A stretch of DNA of 64,000 nucleotides, from NCBI GenBank assembly GCA_902624095.1, contig CACNWB010000009.1:1-64000 (forward strand), given 5' to 3'. The position numbers were made by a program, and so were the translations under genes. This DNA comes from an uncultured PS1 clade bacterium (GTDB taxonomy: Bacteria; Pseudomonadota; Alphaproteobacteria; RS24). Numbering within the stretch: position 1 is the first letter of the stretch; the number at the start of each line of letters is the position of its first letter. Below, piece after piece: positions 45,261-54,879 of the stretch. Below the pieces are notes generated by a model. It had not been told where the DNA came from. It was given only the letters and a program-made list of their open reading frames with translations, and did not search any database.

Positions 45261-46364
45261 CTATTTCGGCGCCAGCGATTTGTTGGACAGGCCCCCTGCC
45301 AGTCCGGGCACGTCAATCGGCAGAAAACCATAATGTTTCAGCCACCGCAAATCGGCACCGAAAAAGGCCCTTAAATCGGGCATGCCATATTTCAGCATGG
45401 CCAAGCGGTCGATGCCCATGCCGAAGGCAAAACCCTGATATTTTTCCGCGTCAATGCCAGCATGGGTCAGCACATGCGGATTGACCATACCACTACCGCC
45501 AATTTCCATCCAGTCATGACCACTGCCGACCACCAGCTTGTCGCCGTCACGGTGGCACCGCATATCGACCTCCATGCTGGGCTCGGTAAAGGGGAAATAG
45601 CTCGGCCGGAACCGGATGGCGACATTATCGACCTCGAAAAACGCCGTCAAAAATGCTTCCAGTGTGTGTTTCAAATGCCCCATATGCGTGGCCTCATCGA
45701 CCACCAACCCCTCGATTTGGTGAAACATCGGCGTGTGCGTTTGGTCGCTGTCGCACCGGTAGGTGCGCCCCGGCGCGATAAACCGGAAGGGAGGGTCGCC
45801 CGCCTGCATTGTGCGCACCTGCACGGGGCTTGTATGCGTTCGCAGCAGAAGCCGCTCGCCGTCTTCTTCCGTCGTCAGATAGAACGTGTCGTGCATTTGC
45901 CGCGCGGGGTGGGCTTCGGGAATATTTAGTGCGGTGAAATTGTAAAACTCGCTTTCAATATCCGGGCCTTCGGCCACGTCAAAGCCCATGCTGGCAAAAA
46001 TCGCCGATAGCTCTTCCATCGTCTGGCTGACCGGGTGAATACGCCCTTCAAATTGCGCGTCGGTGTCAACGGGCAGGGTCATATCAAGCGTTTCCGATGC
46101 CAGACGCCGCGACATGTCTTCGGCCTCCAGCGTTGCACGGCGGCTTTGCAAGGCTTCCGTGACACGTATTTTAAGCTGATTGAAAACAGGGCCCAGCTGC
46201 TGGCGGTCATCGGCACTCATATCGCCCAGCGTTTTGAGCAACGCAGAAACTTCTCCCTTTCTGCCCAGCGCCGCGACACGCACATCTTCTAACGCCGATA
46301 GGTTTGTCGCCGCCGCAATCGCGTCCATTATTCGAGTTTCAACCGCGCCCGTTTCGTCTTGCAT
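45261..46364 (-). CDS. pheS: Phenylalanine-tRNA ligase alpha subunit
   Basis: 367 residues. The class II motifs are clear: [26 protein letters not shown], and [18 protein letters not shown]. It charges tRNA-Phe together with PheT. The N-terminal coiled-coil (about 1-90) binds tRNA. It is preceded by rplT with a 99-base gap, in the same direction as rpmI-rplT-pheS-pheT. Confidence 0.97.
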   Translation of the reverse strand: MQDETGAVETRIMDAIAAATNLSALEDVRVAALGRKGEVSALLKTLGDMSADDRQQLGPVFNQLKIRVTEALQSRRATLEAEDMSRRLASETLDMTLPVDTDAQFEGRIHPVSQTMEELSAIFASMGFDVAEGPDIESEFYNFTALNIPEAHPARQMHDTFYLTTEEDGERLLLRTHTSPVQVRTMQAGDPPFRFIAPGRTYRCDSDQTHTPMFHQIEGLVVDEATHMGHLKHTLEAFLTAFFEVDNVAIRFRPSYFPFTEPSMEVDMRCHRDGDKLVVGSGHDWMEIGGSGMVNPHVLTHAGIDAEKYQGFAFGMGIDRLAMLKYGMPDLRAFFGADLRWLKHYGFLPIDVPGLAGGLSNKSLAPK

Positions 46365-46463
46365 GCCGAAGGCTCCTGATGGTCACAAGTTTGTTATGCC
46401 ACAAGACTCTTATGCCATAAGAATCGCATGTGCACGACACGCAAATCCACCTCAAACCGGCTA

Positions 46464-46820
46464 TTAACCGAGCGCTTCGCGAGCCTTGCCGACCAGAGCC
46501 TCAAATGTCGCCGGTTGGTGAACGGCAAGGTCGGCCAACATTTTGCGGTCAACCTCAATGCCGGCTTTGCCCAGACCGTCGATAAACCGGCCATAAGGCA
46601 GGCCGTGCATGCGCGAGGCGGCATTGATGCGCTGGATCCACAGAGCGCGGAAATTGCGCTTACGCGTACGCCGGTCGCGATAAGCGTACTGCCCCGCTTT
46701 GGTGACCGCTTGTTTGGCAACACGAATGGTATTTTTGCGCCGGCCGTAATAACCCTTGGCCTTGGCAAGAACTTTTTTATGGCGTGCGTGGGACGTCACG
46801 CCGCGTTTTACACGAGACAT
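46464..46820 (-). CDS. rplT: Ribosomal protein bL20
   Basis: 118 residues, standard. It starts [18 protein letters not shown] and contains [18 protein letters not shown] and [21 protein letters not shown]. bL20 is needed for early assembly of the 50S subunit and, in other bacteria, represses its own operon. It begins nine bases after rpmI. Confidence 0.97.
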   Translation of the reverse strand: MSRVKRGVTSHARHKKVLAKAKGYYGRRKNTIRVAKQAVTKAGQYAYRDRRTRKRNFRALWIQRINAASRMHGLPYGRFIDGLGKAGIEVDRKMLADLAVHQPATFEALVGKAREALG

Positions 46821-46829
46821 TTTCGCCCC

Positions 46830-47027
46830 CTAACCGTTTGGCAGAAATTTCCGTACGATGCGGGCATCGGGTTCCGACAGAATTCCCGTGCCGCGCTGGT
46901 TACGGATTTGTTTGTTGGTACGTTTGATCATGCCGTGGCGTTTACCCGCCTGACCGGCACGAACCTTGCCTGATGCTGTTAGCTTGAAACGCTTTTTGGC
47001 ACCGCTTTTGGTCTTCATTTTGGGCAT
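46830..47027 (-). CDS. rpmI: Ribosomal protein bL35
   Basis: 65 residues. The family signature [17 protein letters not shown] opens the protein, and [18 protein letters not shown] ends it. The longer frame to 47162 lacks any similarity, and GGAAAAGCGAA lies just before ATG 47027. It belongs to the 50S subunit. infC, its usual upstream neighbour, is separated from it here by a gene on the other strand. Confidence 0.96.
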   Translation of the reverse strand: MPKMKTKSGAKKRFKLTASGKVRAGQAGKRHGMIKRTNKQIRNQRGTGILSEPDARIVRKFLPNG

Positions 47028-47123
47028 TTCGCTTTTCCTTCGTTCGAGGTGACCTTTGAAACCAGCCTGGCAGCCCTTTTCAGCCAGCCGGTTCTGACGC
47101 ATTGGAAACCCGTGCGCGGTCGT

Positions 47124-47151
47124 TTTATACGCATCTTGGTGAAAAATGCAA
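47124..47151 (-). promoter_or_regulatory. Putative promoter of rpmI-rplT-pheST
   Basis: On the minus strand TTGCAT (47151-47146) and TATAAA (47129-47124) are 16 bases apart, about 100 bases before rpmI. This would let the operon be transcribed apart from infC. Confidence 0.4.
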
Positions 47152-47215
47152 CATTCACGCACCGTTTATAATATGTGTTACATGAAAGCTCCGAGCATAT
47201 GAGGAAATCTGCTCC

Positions 47216-48166
47216 ATGAAACGACCCCTCAATATTGCCCATCGCGGCGGCGCCAATTTATGGCCGGAAAACACCTTGGAAGCTTTTGGTAATGCCATTA
47301 ATGCCGGCGTTGACGGTATAGAATGCGACATTCAGCACACACGCGACGACAGGCTGGTTATCCATCACGATGACCGACTGAAGCCCGAAGCCACGCGCGA
47401 AAGTGGAAACTGGCTTACAGCCCCCACACCTAGAATACGCGAACTTGACCGAAGCGAACTTGACGTGCTGGATGTCGGCCGGCTGCAACCGGACAGCGCC
47501 TACAGCCAAACCCGCGCCGGACAAACGCCGATAGACGGCGCCCGCATCCCCGACTTTGACGCGGTTAACCAGCTGATTGCTAATCGAACAGGCCCAGAAT
47601 TTCGCCTTTACTGCGAACTAAAAACCCACTTACTGGACGACACTGACGCGCACGCTGGCCATTTGGCAGATTTGTTTTGTACAACACTGGCCACCTCACC
47701 CGTGCGCGCACGCACGCATGTCGTCTCATTTGACTGGCGGTGTTTGGAGCATGTGCGTGCCGCATTTCCTGAACTGCCTATTGCCCATACAACCCCGCCC
47801 CTTTTTGTTACCGATCCGGATTGCGACCCTGAAACGCCGCTTTCGGGCCTTCGCGGGCAATTACGCGCAGCCTCCGCCGCCGGCGCCAAATGGCTGGGTA
47901 AACATGACTGGCGTGACCAACCGGGTCAGACGCATGGCGAAAAAATGCTGGCTACGATTGCCGCCGCCGGGGGGCAACACTGGTTTGCTTTTCATCAGGA
48001 CGTAACGCCCGACAACATGGCCTGCGCAACCCGCCTTAAACTGAACGTGAGCGCCTGGAACGTCAATGAACTAGCAGATATGGAGCGTTTGGCGCGCCTC
48101 GGCGTAAGCGCCATTATAACGGACAGACCGGATCTGATGCATGACCTGCCCGAAATACAAAATTAG
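47216..48166 (+). CDS. Glycerophosphodiester phosphodiesterase family protein
   Basis: 316 residues of the GDPD TIM-barrel family. The segments IAHRGGANLWPENTLEAF and GVDGIECDIQHTRDDRLVIHHDD hold the catalytic His and the metal ligands Glu and Asp; the end reads VSAWNVNELADMERLARLGVSAIITDRPD. It hydrolyses glycerophosphodiesters to glycerol 3-phosphate and an alcohol. No signal peptide is present, so it is cytoplasmic. The glycerol 3-phosphate could feed GlpD (5776). It sits on the plus strand between infC and rpmI. Confidence 0.9.
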   Translation: MKRPLNIAHRGGANLWPENTLEAFGNAINAGVDGIECDIQHTRDDRLVIHHDDRLKPEATRESGNWLTAPTPRIRELDRSELDVLDVGRLQPDSAYSQTRAGQTPIDGARIPDFDAVNQLIANRTGPEFRLYCELKTHLLDDTDAHAGHLADLFCTTLATSPVRARTHVVSFDWRCLEHVRAAFPELPIAHTTPPLFVTDPDCDPETPLSGLRGQLRAASAAGAKWLGKHDWRDQPGQTHGEKMLATIAAAGGQHWFAFHQDVTPDNMACATRLKLNVSAWNVNELADMERLARLGVSAIITDRPDLMHDLPEIQN

Positions 48167-48176
48167 AATTTAAAAA

Positions 48177-48719
48177 TCAGGTAGTACGCGGAGCCAGTAC
48201 CATCATCATCTGGCGGCCTTCCAGCTTTGGGCTGGCCTCGACCTTGGCGATCTCGTCGACTTCTTCACGCACTCGGGTGAGCACCTGCATGCCAAGCTCT
48301 TGGTGCACCATTTCGCGGCCACGAAACCGCATGGTCACTTTCACCTTATCACCCTCGCCGATGAATTTTGTCACGCTGCGCATTTTTACATCGTAATCAT
48401 GCTTGTCGATGTTCGGCCGCATTTTTATTTCTTTGACATCGACCGTTTTCTGGCGTTTGCGCGCCTCGCTCGCTTTTTTCTGTTCCTGGTATTTCAGCTT
48501 GCCATAATCCAGAATTTTGCACACGGGCGGCGAAACATTCGGTGAAACCTCTACGAGGTCGAGCCCTTCTTCCTCGGCCATGGCAAGGGCCGAGTCCGTG
48601 TCAACCACCCCCAGTTTTTCGCCATCGGCGCCAATTACAAGTACCTTTGGAACAGTGATCATGCCGTTAATGCGCGGTCCTTCCCGGGACGGTTGCGCGG
48701 CGAGTGGTCTGCGTACGAT
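48177..48719 (-). CDS. infC: Translation initiation factor IF-3, probable ATC start
   Basis: 180 residues if started at the ATC codon at 48719. [15 protein letters not shown] is the beginning of the N-domain; [25 protein letters not shown] is the linker and [17 protein letters not shown] the C-domain, with the tail [10 protein letters not shown]. The first in-frame ATG (48662) falls inside the N-domain and would remove the conserved RIN, so the start must be upstream. AGAAGGA stands eight bases before ATC (codon of IVRRPL). E. coli infC uses AUU for autoregulation, which makes a rare start here believable. The out-of-frame ATG at 48727 is not usable. Confidence 0.9.
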   Translation of the reverse strand: MVRRPLAAQPSREGPRINGMITVPKVLVIGADGEKLGVVDTDSALAMAEEEGLDLVEVSPNVSPPVCKILDYGKLKYQEQKKASEARKRQKTVDVKEIKMRPNIDKHDYDVKMRSVTKFIGEGDKVKVTMRFRGREMVHQELGMQVLTRVREEVDEIAKVEASPKLEGRQMMMVLAPRTT

Positions 48720-48734
48720 GGGCTCATTCCTTCT
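48717..48734 (-). promoter_or_regulatory. Ribosome-binding site and probable ATC start codon of infC
   Basis: On the minus strand AGAAGGA (48734-48728) is followed by eight bases and then ATC (48719-48717). No ATG, GTG or TTG lies at a fitting distance in this frame. Confidence 0.6.
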
Positions 48735-48807
48735 ACAATTATCGGGGAACCTTGCGGGGTTCTGATGCCAAGGTTTATGCGAGTATTCTGAGAAGTCAAC
48801 GGCAAAT

Positions 48808-49143
48808 TTAAGCACGTGGGTTCGGACCCTCACCGTCGCCGGACAGGTAAAACCATGGCGGGCGCGGCCAGACACAGTATTTCAGCCATCCAAATGCACC
48901 CGTGCGGAACTGGTCGACACGCTCAAACCGACGCCACGAAATGCGCCGTATGAGCGCGAGAAAGCCGATGGGTCCAAGCCGTGTGAACACCCATACCTCA
49001 TCGGCTCCGGTTGCTTCATCCTGCTGTGCGGGGCTAATGAGAACCGTTAGCGACACATCATCGCGGTGACGGCCAATTGCATTGGCCAATGCACCACCAG
49101 GTGCGCCCAGCCCGACCAGCAGGCGGCCGCCGGGTTCGCTCAC
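48808..49143 (-). CDS. Small protein resembling the N-terminal half domain of GT9 glycosyltransferases
   Basis: 111 residues from a GTG start that overlaps the stop of the upstream glycosyltransferase by four bases (GTGA). [38 protein letters not shown] and [15 protein letters not shown] follow the layout of the first Rossmann half of heptosyltransferase-like (GT9) proteins, but the rest of such an enzyme is missing and the protein ends after a Pro/Trp-rich tail ([12 protein letters not shown]). It is probably translated together with the GT4 gene. Function unknown. Confidence 0.6.
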   Translation of the reverse strand: MSEPGGRLLVGLGAPGGALANAIGRHRDDVSLTVLISPAQQDEATGADEVWVFTRLGPIGFLALIRRISWRRFERVDQFRTGAFGWLKYCVWPRPPWFYLSGDGEGPNPRA

Positions 49144-50330
49144 CTGTCGCAAGCCCGACCGGTCAGCTCGGCATAAATCGCCAGCGTTTTCGCGCACATG
49201 ACCTCCTGGCGAAAATTTGCTTCAACATGCGTGCGCCCGTTTGACACCATTTGCGCCCGCGCCACGGCGCTTTGCGTCATCGCCGCTTCCATGGCCCGCG
49301 CCAAGGCGGTGGCGTCGCCGGGCGGCACCAGCCATCCGGTGCCGCCATTTTCGGGCGGGCGCGAAATTATTGTTTCACGGAAACCGCCGGCATCGCTGGC
49401 AATTACCGGCAGACCGGCGGCTTGTGCTTCGACAATGGTGCGTCCGAAGGGTTCGCTGCGTACAGACGGTAGAATTGCCAGATCGCAAGATGCATAAGCG
49501 CGGCCCATATCACGCACAAGACCGGCAAAATATACACGCTTGGTCAAACCCGCCTCTGTCACCTGCCGCTCAAGCGCGGCGAAATACTCGGCACGACCCT
49601 CAGCACTTCCGGCAAAAACAACAAATGGTCGGGCGTCAGCGGGCCGTTGGGCCTGTGCCGCAAGCAAAACATCCTGCCCTTTCAGTTCGGTAATCCGCGC
49701 CGGGCACAAAATCACAAAATCATCGACCGACGCGCCCCAAGCGCGACGTTGGTCGGCGCGCATATCGGCGCTGATATTTTCGGGCGCAAGCGCCGAGATA
49801 TCACAACCGCGCGCCACCACGCGCAGGCGGGCATTATCAATACCGTGCACACGGCGGATCAATTCTCCCGTATATTCCGAATTCGCAATCACGGCATCGC
49901 CGCGCGCCATCACCGAATTGTACCAAACCTTCGGACGCGGGCGTTCATGTACAAGACCGTGATAGGTCGTCACCATCGGCACATGCGCGGCGCGCGCGGC
50001 GGCCAATGTCGACCAGGCCGGTGCACGTGACCGCGCATGCAGAATATTGATGTTTTCGCCTTCAACCAATTGCCGCAAACGCCAGATATTGGCCGCCATC
50101 ACAAACGGATTTTTCGAGGCAACCGGCATATTAACGAGCTCCGCACCCGCCGCAGCCAGCGTATCGGCTAGCGCGCCGCCTTCGCTGACAACCAGCGCCC
50201 GTGCATTTGCTGCCAGCAGAGCGCGCGCAATCTCAAGCGTTGTCGTCTCCGCGCCGCCGACATTCAACCGGGGAATAATTTGCGCGACGGTGATCCCTGT
50301 CAGGTCTGGGTAGGATTGCGGTGACACCAT
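49140..50330 (-). CDS. Glycosyltransferase family 4 protein
   Basis: 396 residues. The GT-B fold is clear: VAQIIPRLNVGGAETTTLEIARAL at the N-terminus and DLAILPSVRSEPFGRTIVEAQAAGLPVIASDAGG with the donor-binding ExxxxxxxE in the C-terminal domain. It probably adds a sugar to a lipopolysaccharide, capsule or glycolipid acceptor. ATG 50330 is chosen over the TTG at 50354. It diverges from the hydrolase at 50451 and is coupled to the small ORF downstream. Confidence 0.88.
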   Translation of the reverse strand: MVSPQSYPDLTGITVAQIIPRLNVGGAETTTLEIARALLAANARALVVSEGGALADTLAAAGAELVNMPVASKNPFVMAANIWRLRQLVEGENINILHARSRAPAWSTLAAARAAHVPMVTTYHGLVHERPRPKVWYNSVMARGDAVIANSEYTGELIRRVHGIDNARLRVVARGCDISALAPENISADMRADQRRAWGASVDDFVILCPARITELKGQDVLLAAQAQRPADARPFVVFAGSAEGRAEYFAALERQVTEAGLTKRVYFAGLVRDMGRAYASCDLAILPSVRSEPFGRTIVEAQAAGLPVIASDAGGFRETIISRPPENGGTGWLVPPGDATALARAMEAAMTQSAVARAQMVSNGRTHVEANFRQEVMCAKTLAIYAELTGRACDR

Positions 50331-50450
50331 GGGCGGGAACTCTTTCACGGCCAATAGGGCCGAATTTAAGGGTCGGCAAGCTCAATCCGCGCCTACCTCT
50401 CAAAAATATGCTATACAGGCCTCTCCAAATTGTAAACAAATGAGCGGCGC

Positions 50451-51251
50451 ATGACCTCCATCTCCGGCCCCGATATTTCACCCGATTACACCGAACGCCA
50501 ATGTGCCGACTTTGGACCCCAGCGCCTAGCCTTTAGCGCGCAAATTGATGAGGCGACGCAGACCACACCCGGCGTCATTTTTTGCGGTGGTTTCCGCTCT
50601 GATATGGGCGGCACCAAGGCGCTGGCACTGGCATCATGGGCGGCTGAGCGCAAGCAGAATTTCGTGCGCTTTGATTATTTCGGCCATGGCAGTTCCACCG
50701 GCACTTTCACAGACGGTACCATCAGCCATTGGCGCGGCGACATACCCCACATTCTCGACACGGTGACGCAAGGCCCTCAAATTTTGGTGGGGTCCAGTTT
50801 TGGCGGCTGGCTATCAATGCTCGCCGCGCTTGACCGGCCCGACAGGGTTGCCGGTCTGGTGTTGATTGCGCCAGCTACCGACATGACCGAACGCCTCATG
50901 TGGGACAGGTTTTCCGATCGCGCGCGCGCAAAACTTGAAAGTGAGGGGCTGATATACGACCCGTCGGAATATGACCCCGAAGGCTATCCAATCACGCATA
51001 ATCTAATATTGGACGGTCGCAACCATTTATTGCTGGGCGACACCATCAATATTTCTGTTCCCGTGCGCATCATCCACGGCCAACAAGACACCGCTGTGCC
51101 GTGGCAATTGTCCCTGGAGCTTGCCGAACGCCTTGCAACAGATGAGGTTGAGATGCATTTCCTGAAAGGCGGCGACCACCGGCTTTCCGAACCGCACCAA
51201 ATCGACGCGCTCATCCGGCTTATCGAAGAGCTTTTGGACAAAAATGCTTAA
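50451..51251 (+). CDS. Alpha/beta hydrolase, ABHD10-like
   Basis: 266 residues. Segments PGVIFCGGFRSDMGGTKA and FVRFDYFGHGSSTG, the nucleophile Ser116 in GSSFGG, an acid in GQQDTAVPW and His in GGDHRLSEP complete the triad. The form resembles ABHD10-type acyl-protein thioesterases and mucic acid-glucuronide esterases. It is cytoplasmic. Its target is unknown. It converges on the SDR gene. Confidence 0.82.
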   Translation: MTSISGPDISPDYTERQCADFGPQRLAFSAQIDEATQTTPGVIFCGGFRSDMGGTKALALASWAAERKQNFVRFDYFGHGSSTGTFTDGTISHWRGDIPHILDTVTQGPQILVGSSFGGWLSMLAALDRPDRVAGLVLIAPATDMTERLMWDRFSDRARAKLESEGLIYDPSEYDPEGYPITHNLILDGRNHLLLGDTINISVPVRIIHGQQDTAVPWQLSLELAERLATDEVEMHFLKGGDHRLSEPHQIDALIRLIEELLDKNA

Positions 51252-51253
51252 AA

Positions 51254-52120
51254 CTAAAACGCGCCGCTTTTGAACAAGGCGGTCAGGCCTTCCCTATAGG
51301 TCGGGTATGACAGAGTGACGCCCAGTTCGGTTTTTATGCGGTCATTTCGGATGCGCTTGTTTTCTGCGTAAAAACTCCGCGCCATTTCCGACAAATCCGC
51401 ATCTTCAAAATGCTGCACAGGTGGCGGTTCGACCCCCAACAAATCCGCCGCATAAGCAACAATATCGGCCGGCGGTGCTGGTTCGTCGTCGCACACACTG
51501 AAATTGCGTGAGCCTATATCGCTATGCAGAGCAGCAAACAAAATTCGCGCAATATCATCCACATGAATGCGCGAAAACACCTGACCGGGCTTGTGAATAC
51601 GTCGCGCCGTGCCCACGCGCAAGCTTGCCAGCGCATTACGCATCGGCCCGTATATTCCCGCCAGCCTGAAATGCTGAACCGAAAACCCGTGGGAGTCGCC
51701 AAATTCCGACCAACGCTGCTCGGCCGCCACGCGCCTTTGCCCACGCGCACCCAGCGGGCCCGGGGGTGTTTCCTCGTCTATCCATGCGCCATTGTGGTCA
51801 CCATAAACGCCCGTGGTCGACAGATAGCCAACCCAATCGAGCGCAAACGCATCAAGGCGCGATGCCAGCGCGTCAAAAGCCGGGTCCGAGCCATCGCGCG
51901 CCGGAGGCGCAGAAACCAGAACATGCGAATAGGTATCCATTTCCCAATCAGTATCTAGGAAAAGCGGGGTAATGTTTTTTTTCGCCAATTCCGACGCGCG
52001 CGACCGGTCGCGTAAAGTCGCGCTGATCTGCCAACCATTTTGTGCCAGAAGCGGTGCCAGCGCCGCGGCACAAAACCCGAAACCGATGAACAGAAGATGG
52101 CCGATTCTAGAACTTGTCAT
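51254..52120 (-). CDS. NAD(P)-dependent epimerase-like (extended SDR) protein
   Basis: 288 residues. It begins with LLFIGFGFCAAALAPLLAQNGW, a Rossmann start in which the usual GxxGxxG is GFGFCA, so nucleotide binding is altered. YLSTTGVYGDHNGAWIDE holds the SDR Ser/Thr-Tyr region, and RLAGIYGP and SRIHVDDIARI are extended-SDR signatures. It resembles YeeZ-like epimerases of unknown substrate. ATG 52120 overlaps the queG stop by four bases, so it belongs to the queG transcript. Confidence 0.8.
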   Translation of the reverse strand: MTSSRIGHLLFIGFGFCAAALAPLLAQNGWQISATLRDRSRASELAKKNITPLFLDTDWEMDTYSHVLVSAPPARDGSDPAFDALASRLDAFALDWVGYLSTTGVYGDHNGAWIDEETPPGPLGARGQRRVAAEQRWSEFGDSHGFSVQHFRLAGIYGPMRNALASLRVGTARRIHKPGQVFSRIHVDDIARILFAALHSDIGSRNFSVCDDEPAPPADIVAYAADLLGVEPPPVQHFEDADLSEMARSFYAENKRIRNDRIKTELGVTLSYPTYREGLTALFKSGAF

Positions 52121-53265
52121 AATGCCAACGCCAGCCATTCATCGCGTACAGTCGTATCAGCTTCTTCGGCTAGGCGTGCGGAAGCAAGATGGCGCGCGCG
52201 GGCCGGATCATGGCATGCCAGCGCCCATACTGCCATAGCGCGTACGGTGGGTGCCGTATCGTCCAGACAGGCCTCAACACACGCGCGCATCGTGTCGCTC
52301 AAACTTTCCATATTGCCTACCGCTATCAGCACATTTCTGACAAACCGGTCACGCCCGGTGCGCTTTATAGGCGAGCCGGCAAAATAATCTCGAAACGCCT
52401 GCTCATCCAGTTGCACCAGCGCTTCCAGATCGGGCAGTTTCAGATCCGCGCGCAGCGCGAGTTTGGCCTCGCGCGCGGTTTGAGCAAATTTATTCCACGG
52501 GCAAACCGCCAAACAATCATCGCAGCCGTAAATATGATTGCCCATTGCGGCACGAAATTCGGTTGGTATCGTACCTTTGTGTTCAATCGTCAGGTAGGAA
52601 ATGCAACGGCGCGCATCCAGCTTGTAGGGCTTGGGAAACGCATTGGTGGGGCAAATATCCAGGCACGCCTGACAGCCGCCGCAATGGTCGGTTTCCGGTG
52701 CATCGACAGGCAGCGCAGCAGTGGTGAAAATACTGCCTAGAAACAGCCATGAGCCAAAATCGCGCGATACAAGATTGGTGTGCTTGCCCTGCCAGCCCAG
52801 TCCCGCGGCGGCGGCCAGTGGCTTTTCCATGACTGGTGCCGTATCAACAAAAACTTTCACATCGAGCTCTGATTGCGCGACCATCCATCGCGCGATGTTT
52901 TTGAGTTTTTTCTTGATGACATCGTGATAATCGCGGCGTTGTGCGTAAACCGAAATCGCGCCTTTGTCACGCGCGTGCAAATCGGGCAGGGGGTCTTCGG
53001 CCGGCGCATAATTCATGCCGAGCACAATCACCGACCTCACTTGCGACCACAATTCCGCCGGATGCGCGCGCCGCTCCGGATCACGCGCCATCCAGTCCAT
53101 GTCACCATGATAGCCATTGTCCAGAAAAGCGCGCAGACGTTCGTGGGCTTGGGGTATCGCGTGCGGATGCGTGATGCGGCAAATATCAAAACCCTCATCG
53201 CCTGCGGCCTGTTTCAGCGCCACAGTAAAAGCTTCAGCTTTATCATCTGGAATGGTTTGCATCAC
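52117..53265 (-). CDS. queG: Epoxyqueuosine reductase
   Basis: 382 residues. The cobalamin-binding N-terminal part and two 4Fe-4S motifs are present: CGGCQACLDICPTNAF and CDDCLAVCPWN; the HEAT-like C-terminus (AVGNMESLSDTMRACVEACL) follows. It reduces epoxyqueuosine in tRNA to queuosine, the last step of queuosine synthesis. This supports a full queuosine pathway in the organism, in line with gluQ at 13175. The initial two codons are ATG-ATG. Confidence 0.95.
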   Translation of the reverse strand: MMQTIPDDKAEAFTVALKQAAGDEGFDICRITHPHAIPQAHERLRAFLDNGYHGDMDWMARDPERRAHPAELWSQVRSVIVLGMNYAPAEDPLPDLHARDKGAISVYAQRRDYHDVIKKKLKNIARWMVAQSELDVKVFVDTAPVMEKPLAAAAGLGWQGKHTNLVSRDFGSWLFLGSIFTTAALPVDAPETDHCGGCQACLDICPTNAFPKPYKLDARRCISYLTIEHKGTIPTEFRAAMGNHIYGCDDCLAVCPWNKFAQTAREAKLALRADLKLPDLEALVQLDEQAFRDYFAGSPIKRTGRDRFVRNVLIAVGNMESLSDTMRACVEACLDDTAPTVRAMAVWALACHDPARARHLASARLAEEADTTVRDEWLALAL

Positions 53266-53270
53266 CCGCC

Positions 53271-53948
53271 CTAGAAATCGAGATCGATATAATAGGCCGG
53301 TGGGCGCATGCCCGCGACCGTATCGGCCAAAAGCGGGCGGAAACTGGGTCGCGATTTAATGCGCGCATACCAGTCGCGTACGACCGGCCATGACTGCCAG
53401 GGCACATCGCCTGTAAAGTCCAGACATGACAAATGCGCCCCCGCCGTCAGATCGGCAATCGTAATATCCCCGCCCGCCAGCCAGCTGCGCTGTTCCAAAA
53501 TATATGTAAGATATTCCATGTGCAGACCAAGATTGTGCAGCCCGGTACGAACGGTTTCCATATCCGGCCCACCGCCGCCGGCACTGTTACCCATGAACCG
53601 GCGGTCGATTTTCTCATAGGTAATGAGCCGGCTAACCTCGCCGTAAAACTTATCGTCGAACCAGGCAATCAGGCGGCGCACCTCGGCGCGGGCCAGCCCG
53701 CCCGACGGCATGAGCGGCAGGGCACCGCCTTTTTCCTCGAGCCATTCTGTAATTGCATAATGGCCCGCAATCGTGCCCGCATCGCCAACTAGAACCGGCA
53801 CTTCGCCAGACGGGTTCAGCATCAGAAAATCGAGCCGACGTTCCCATGGGCGTTCTTCTACAAATTCCACGGTGAATTTCTTTTCGCCAAGCATCAAACG
53901 CACCTTGCGCGAAAACGGGCAGATCGGCTGATGAAAAAGACTTGCCAT
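53271..53948 (-). CDS. Glutathione S-transferase family protein
   Basis: 225 residues. The N-terminal thioredoxin-like domain has LFHQPICPFSRKVRLML and SGEVPVLVGD, followed by the helical domain with ERSWLAGGDITIADLTAGAHLSCLDFTG. The catalytic residue would be Cys or Ser near CPFS. The class and substrate are unknown; such a gene lies between queG and uppP in many alphaproteobacteria. ATG 53948 is chosen over the longer frame to 54023. It is five bases from queG on the same strand. Confidence 0.88.
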   Translation of the reverse strand: MASLFHQPICPFSRKVRLMLGEKKFTVEFVEERPWERRLDFLMLNPSGEVPVLVGDAGTIAGHYAITEWLEEKGGALPLMPSGGLARAEVRRLIAWFDDKFYGEVSRLITYEKIDRRFMGNSAGGGGPDMETVRTGLHNLGLHMEYLTYILEQRSWLAGGDITIADLTAGAHLSCLDFTGDVPWQSWPVVRDWYARIKSRPSFRPLLADTVAGMRPPAYYIDLDF

Positions 53949-54045
53949 GCCTCCCAAACTAAGCTGACCACCCGCTTGGAGCAAGTGTGCAGTCCTGTCC
54001 CAAAAAAACTTGCCGCTGCGCACGCAATCTGGCTAGCTTGGCGCC

Positions 54046-54870
54046 ATGGGTCTTGATCATCTTTTATTGCTCGCCGCCATTCAGGGCATTACCGAATTTA
54101 TACCGGTCAGCTCTTCAGGGCATTTGCAACTGGTACACGGGCTGACCGCTTTTCCCGATCACGGTCTGGCTGTTGATGTGGGCCTGCATGCCGGCACATT
54201 GCTGGCGGTGATGGCTTATTTCTTGCGCGATGTCGGGCTGATGTTAGCCGGCGCGCGCGATATTGTCCGCCGGCAACCAAGCGCCCCGGCGCATCTCGTT
54301 CGGGTGTTGGTGATTGCCAGCCTGCCGGTTCTGCTGGCCGGAGCGACACTTGTGGTGCTGGGTGTTACGGATGCGTTGCGTAAACCCGAAATTGTGGCTT
54401 GGGCGAGCATTGTTTTCGCAATTCCGCTCTGGCTCGCCGACCGCAGGCACGCGACGCGGTCGTCTGACATCGAAGCAAATGAGGGGGGCGACGTGCAAAC
54501 AATATCGATGCGCAACGCGCTGATTATCGGATTTGCCCAAACGCTGGCGCTAATTCCCGGAGCCAGCCGCGCCGGTGTTACCATTATGGCTGGGCTCTAT
54601 CTGGGTTTTAATCGCACACTGGCGGCGCGCTTTTCCATGCTTCTGGCTATGCCGGTGATTGGTGCCTTCGCGCTTGTTGGCCTTGTCGACCTCGTTCAGG
54701 CGGGCGCATTTGAGGCTTTGGGCACGGCGCTGGTCGCAGGGCTGCTAGCGGCGCTCTTCGCCTTTGCGACCATTCATGTGTTTTTGAAAGTGATGCTGAA
54801 GATTGGCCTCCTGCCATTTGTCATTTACCGGATAGGCCTTGGCATCGGCTTGCTTGTGCTGCTCGCCTGA
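54046..54870 (+). CDS. uppP: Undecaprenyl-diphosphate phosphatase
   Basis: 274 residues with eight membrane segments. The signature GITEFIPVSSSGHL is at 14-27 and the second active-site motif PGASRAGVTIM lies in the second half. It recycles undecaprenyl pyrophosphate after cell-wall and O-antigen polymer transfer. It diverges from the GST gene and converges on the NDUFA9-like gene. Confidence 0.95.
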   Translation: MGLDHLLLLAAIQGITEFIPVSSSGHLQLVHGLTAFPDHGLAVDVGLHAGTLLAVMAYFLRDVGLMLAGARDIVRRQPSAPAHLVRVLVIASLPVLLAGATLVVLGVTDALRKPEIVAWASIVFAIPLWLADRRHATRSSDIEANEGGDVQTISMRNALIIGFAQTLALIPGASRAGVTIMAGLYLGFNRTLAARFSMLLAMPVIGAFALVGLVDLVQAGAFEALGTALVAGLLAALFAFATIHVFLKVMLKIGLLPFVIYRIGLGIGLLVLLA

Positions 54871-54879
54871 GCCGCTTTT

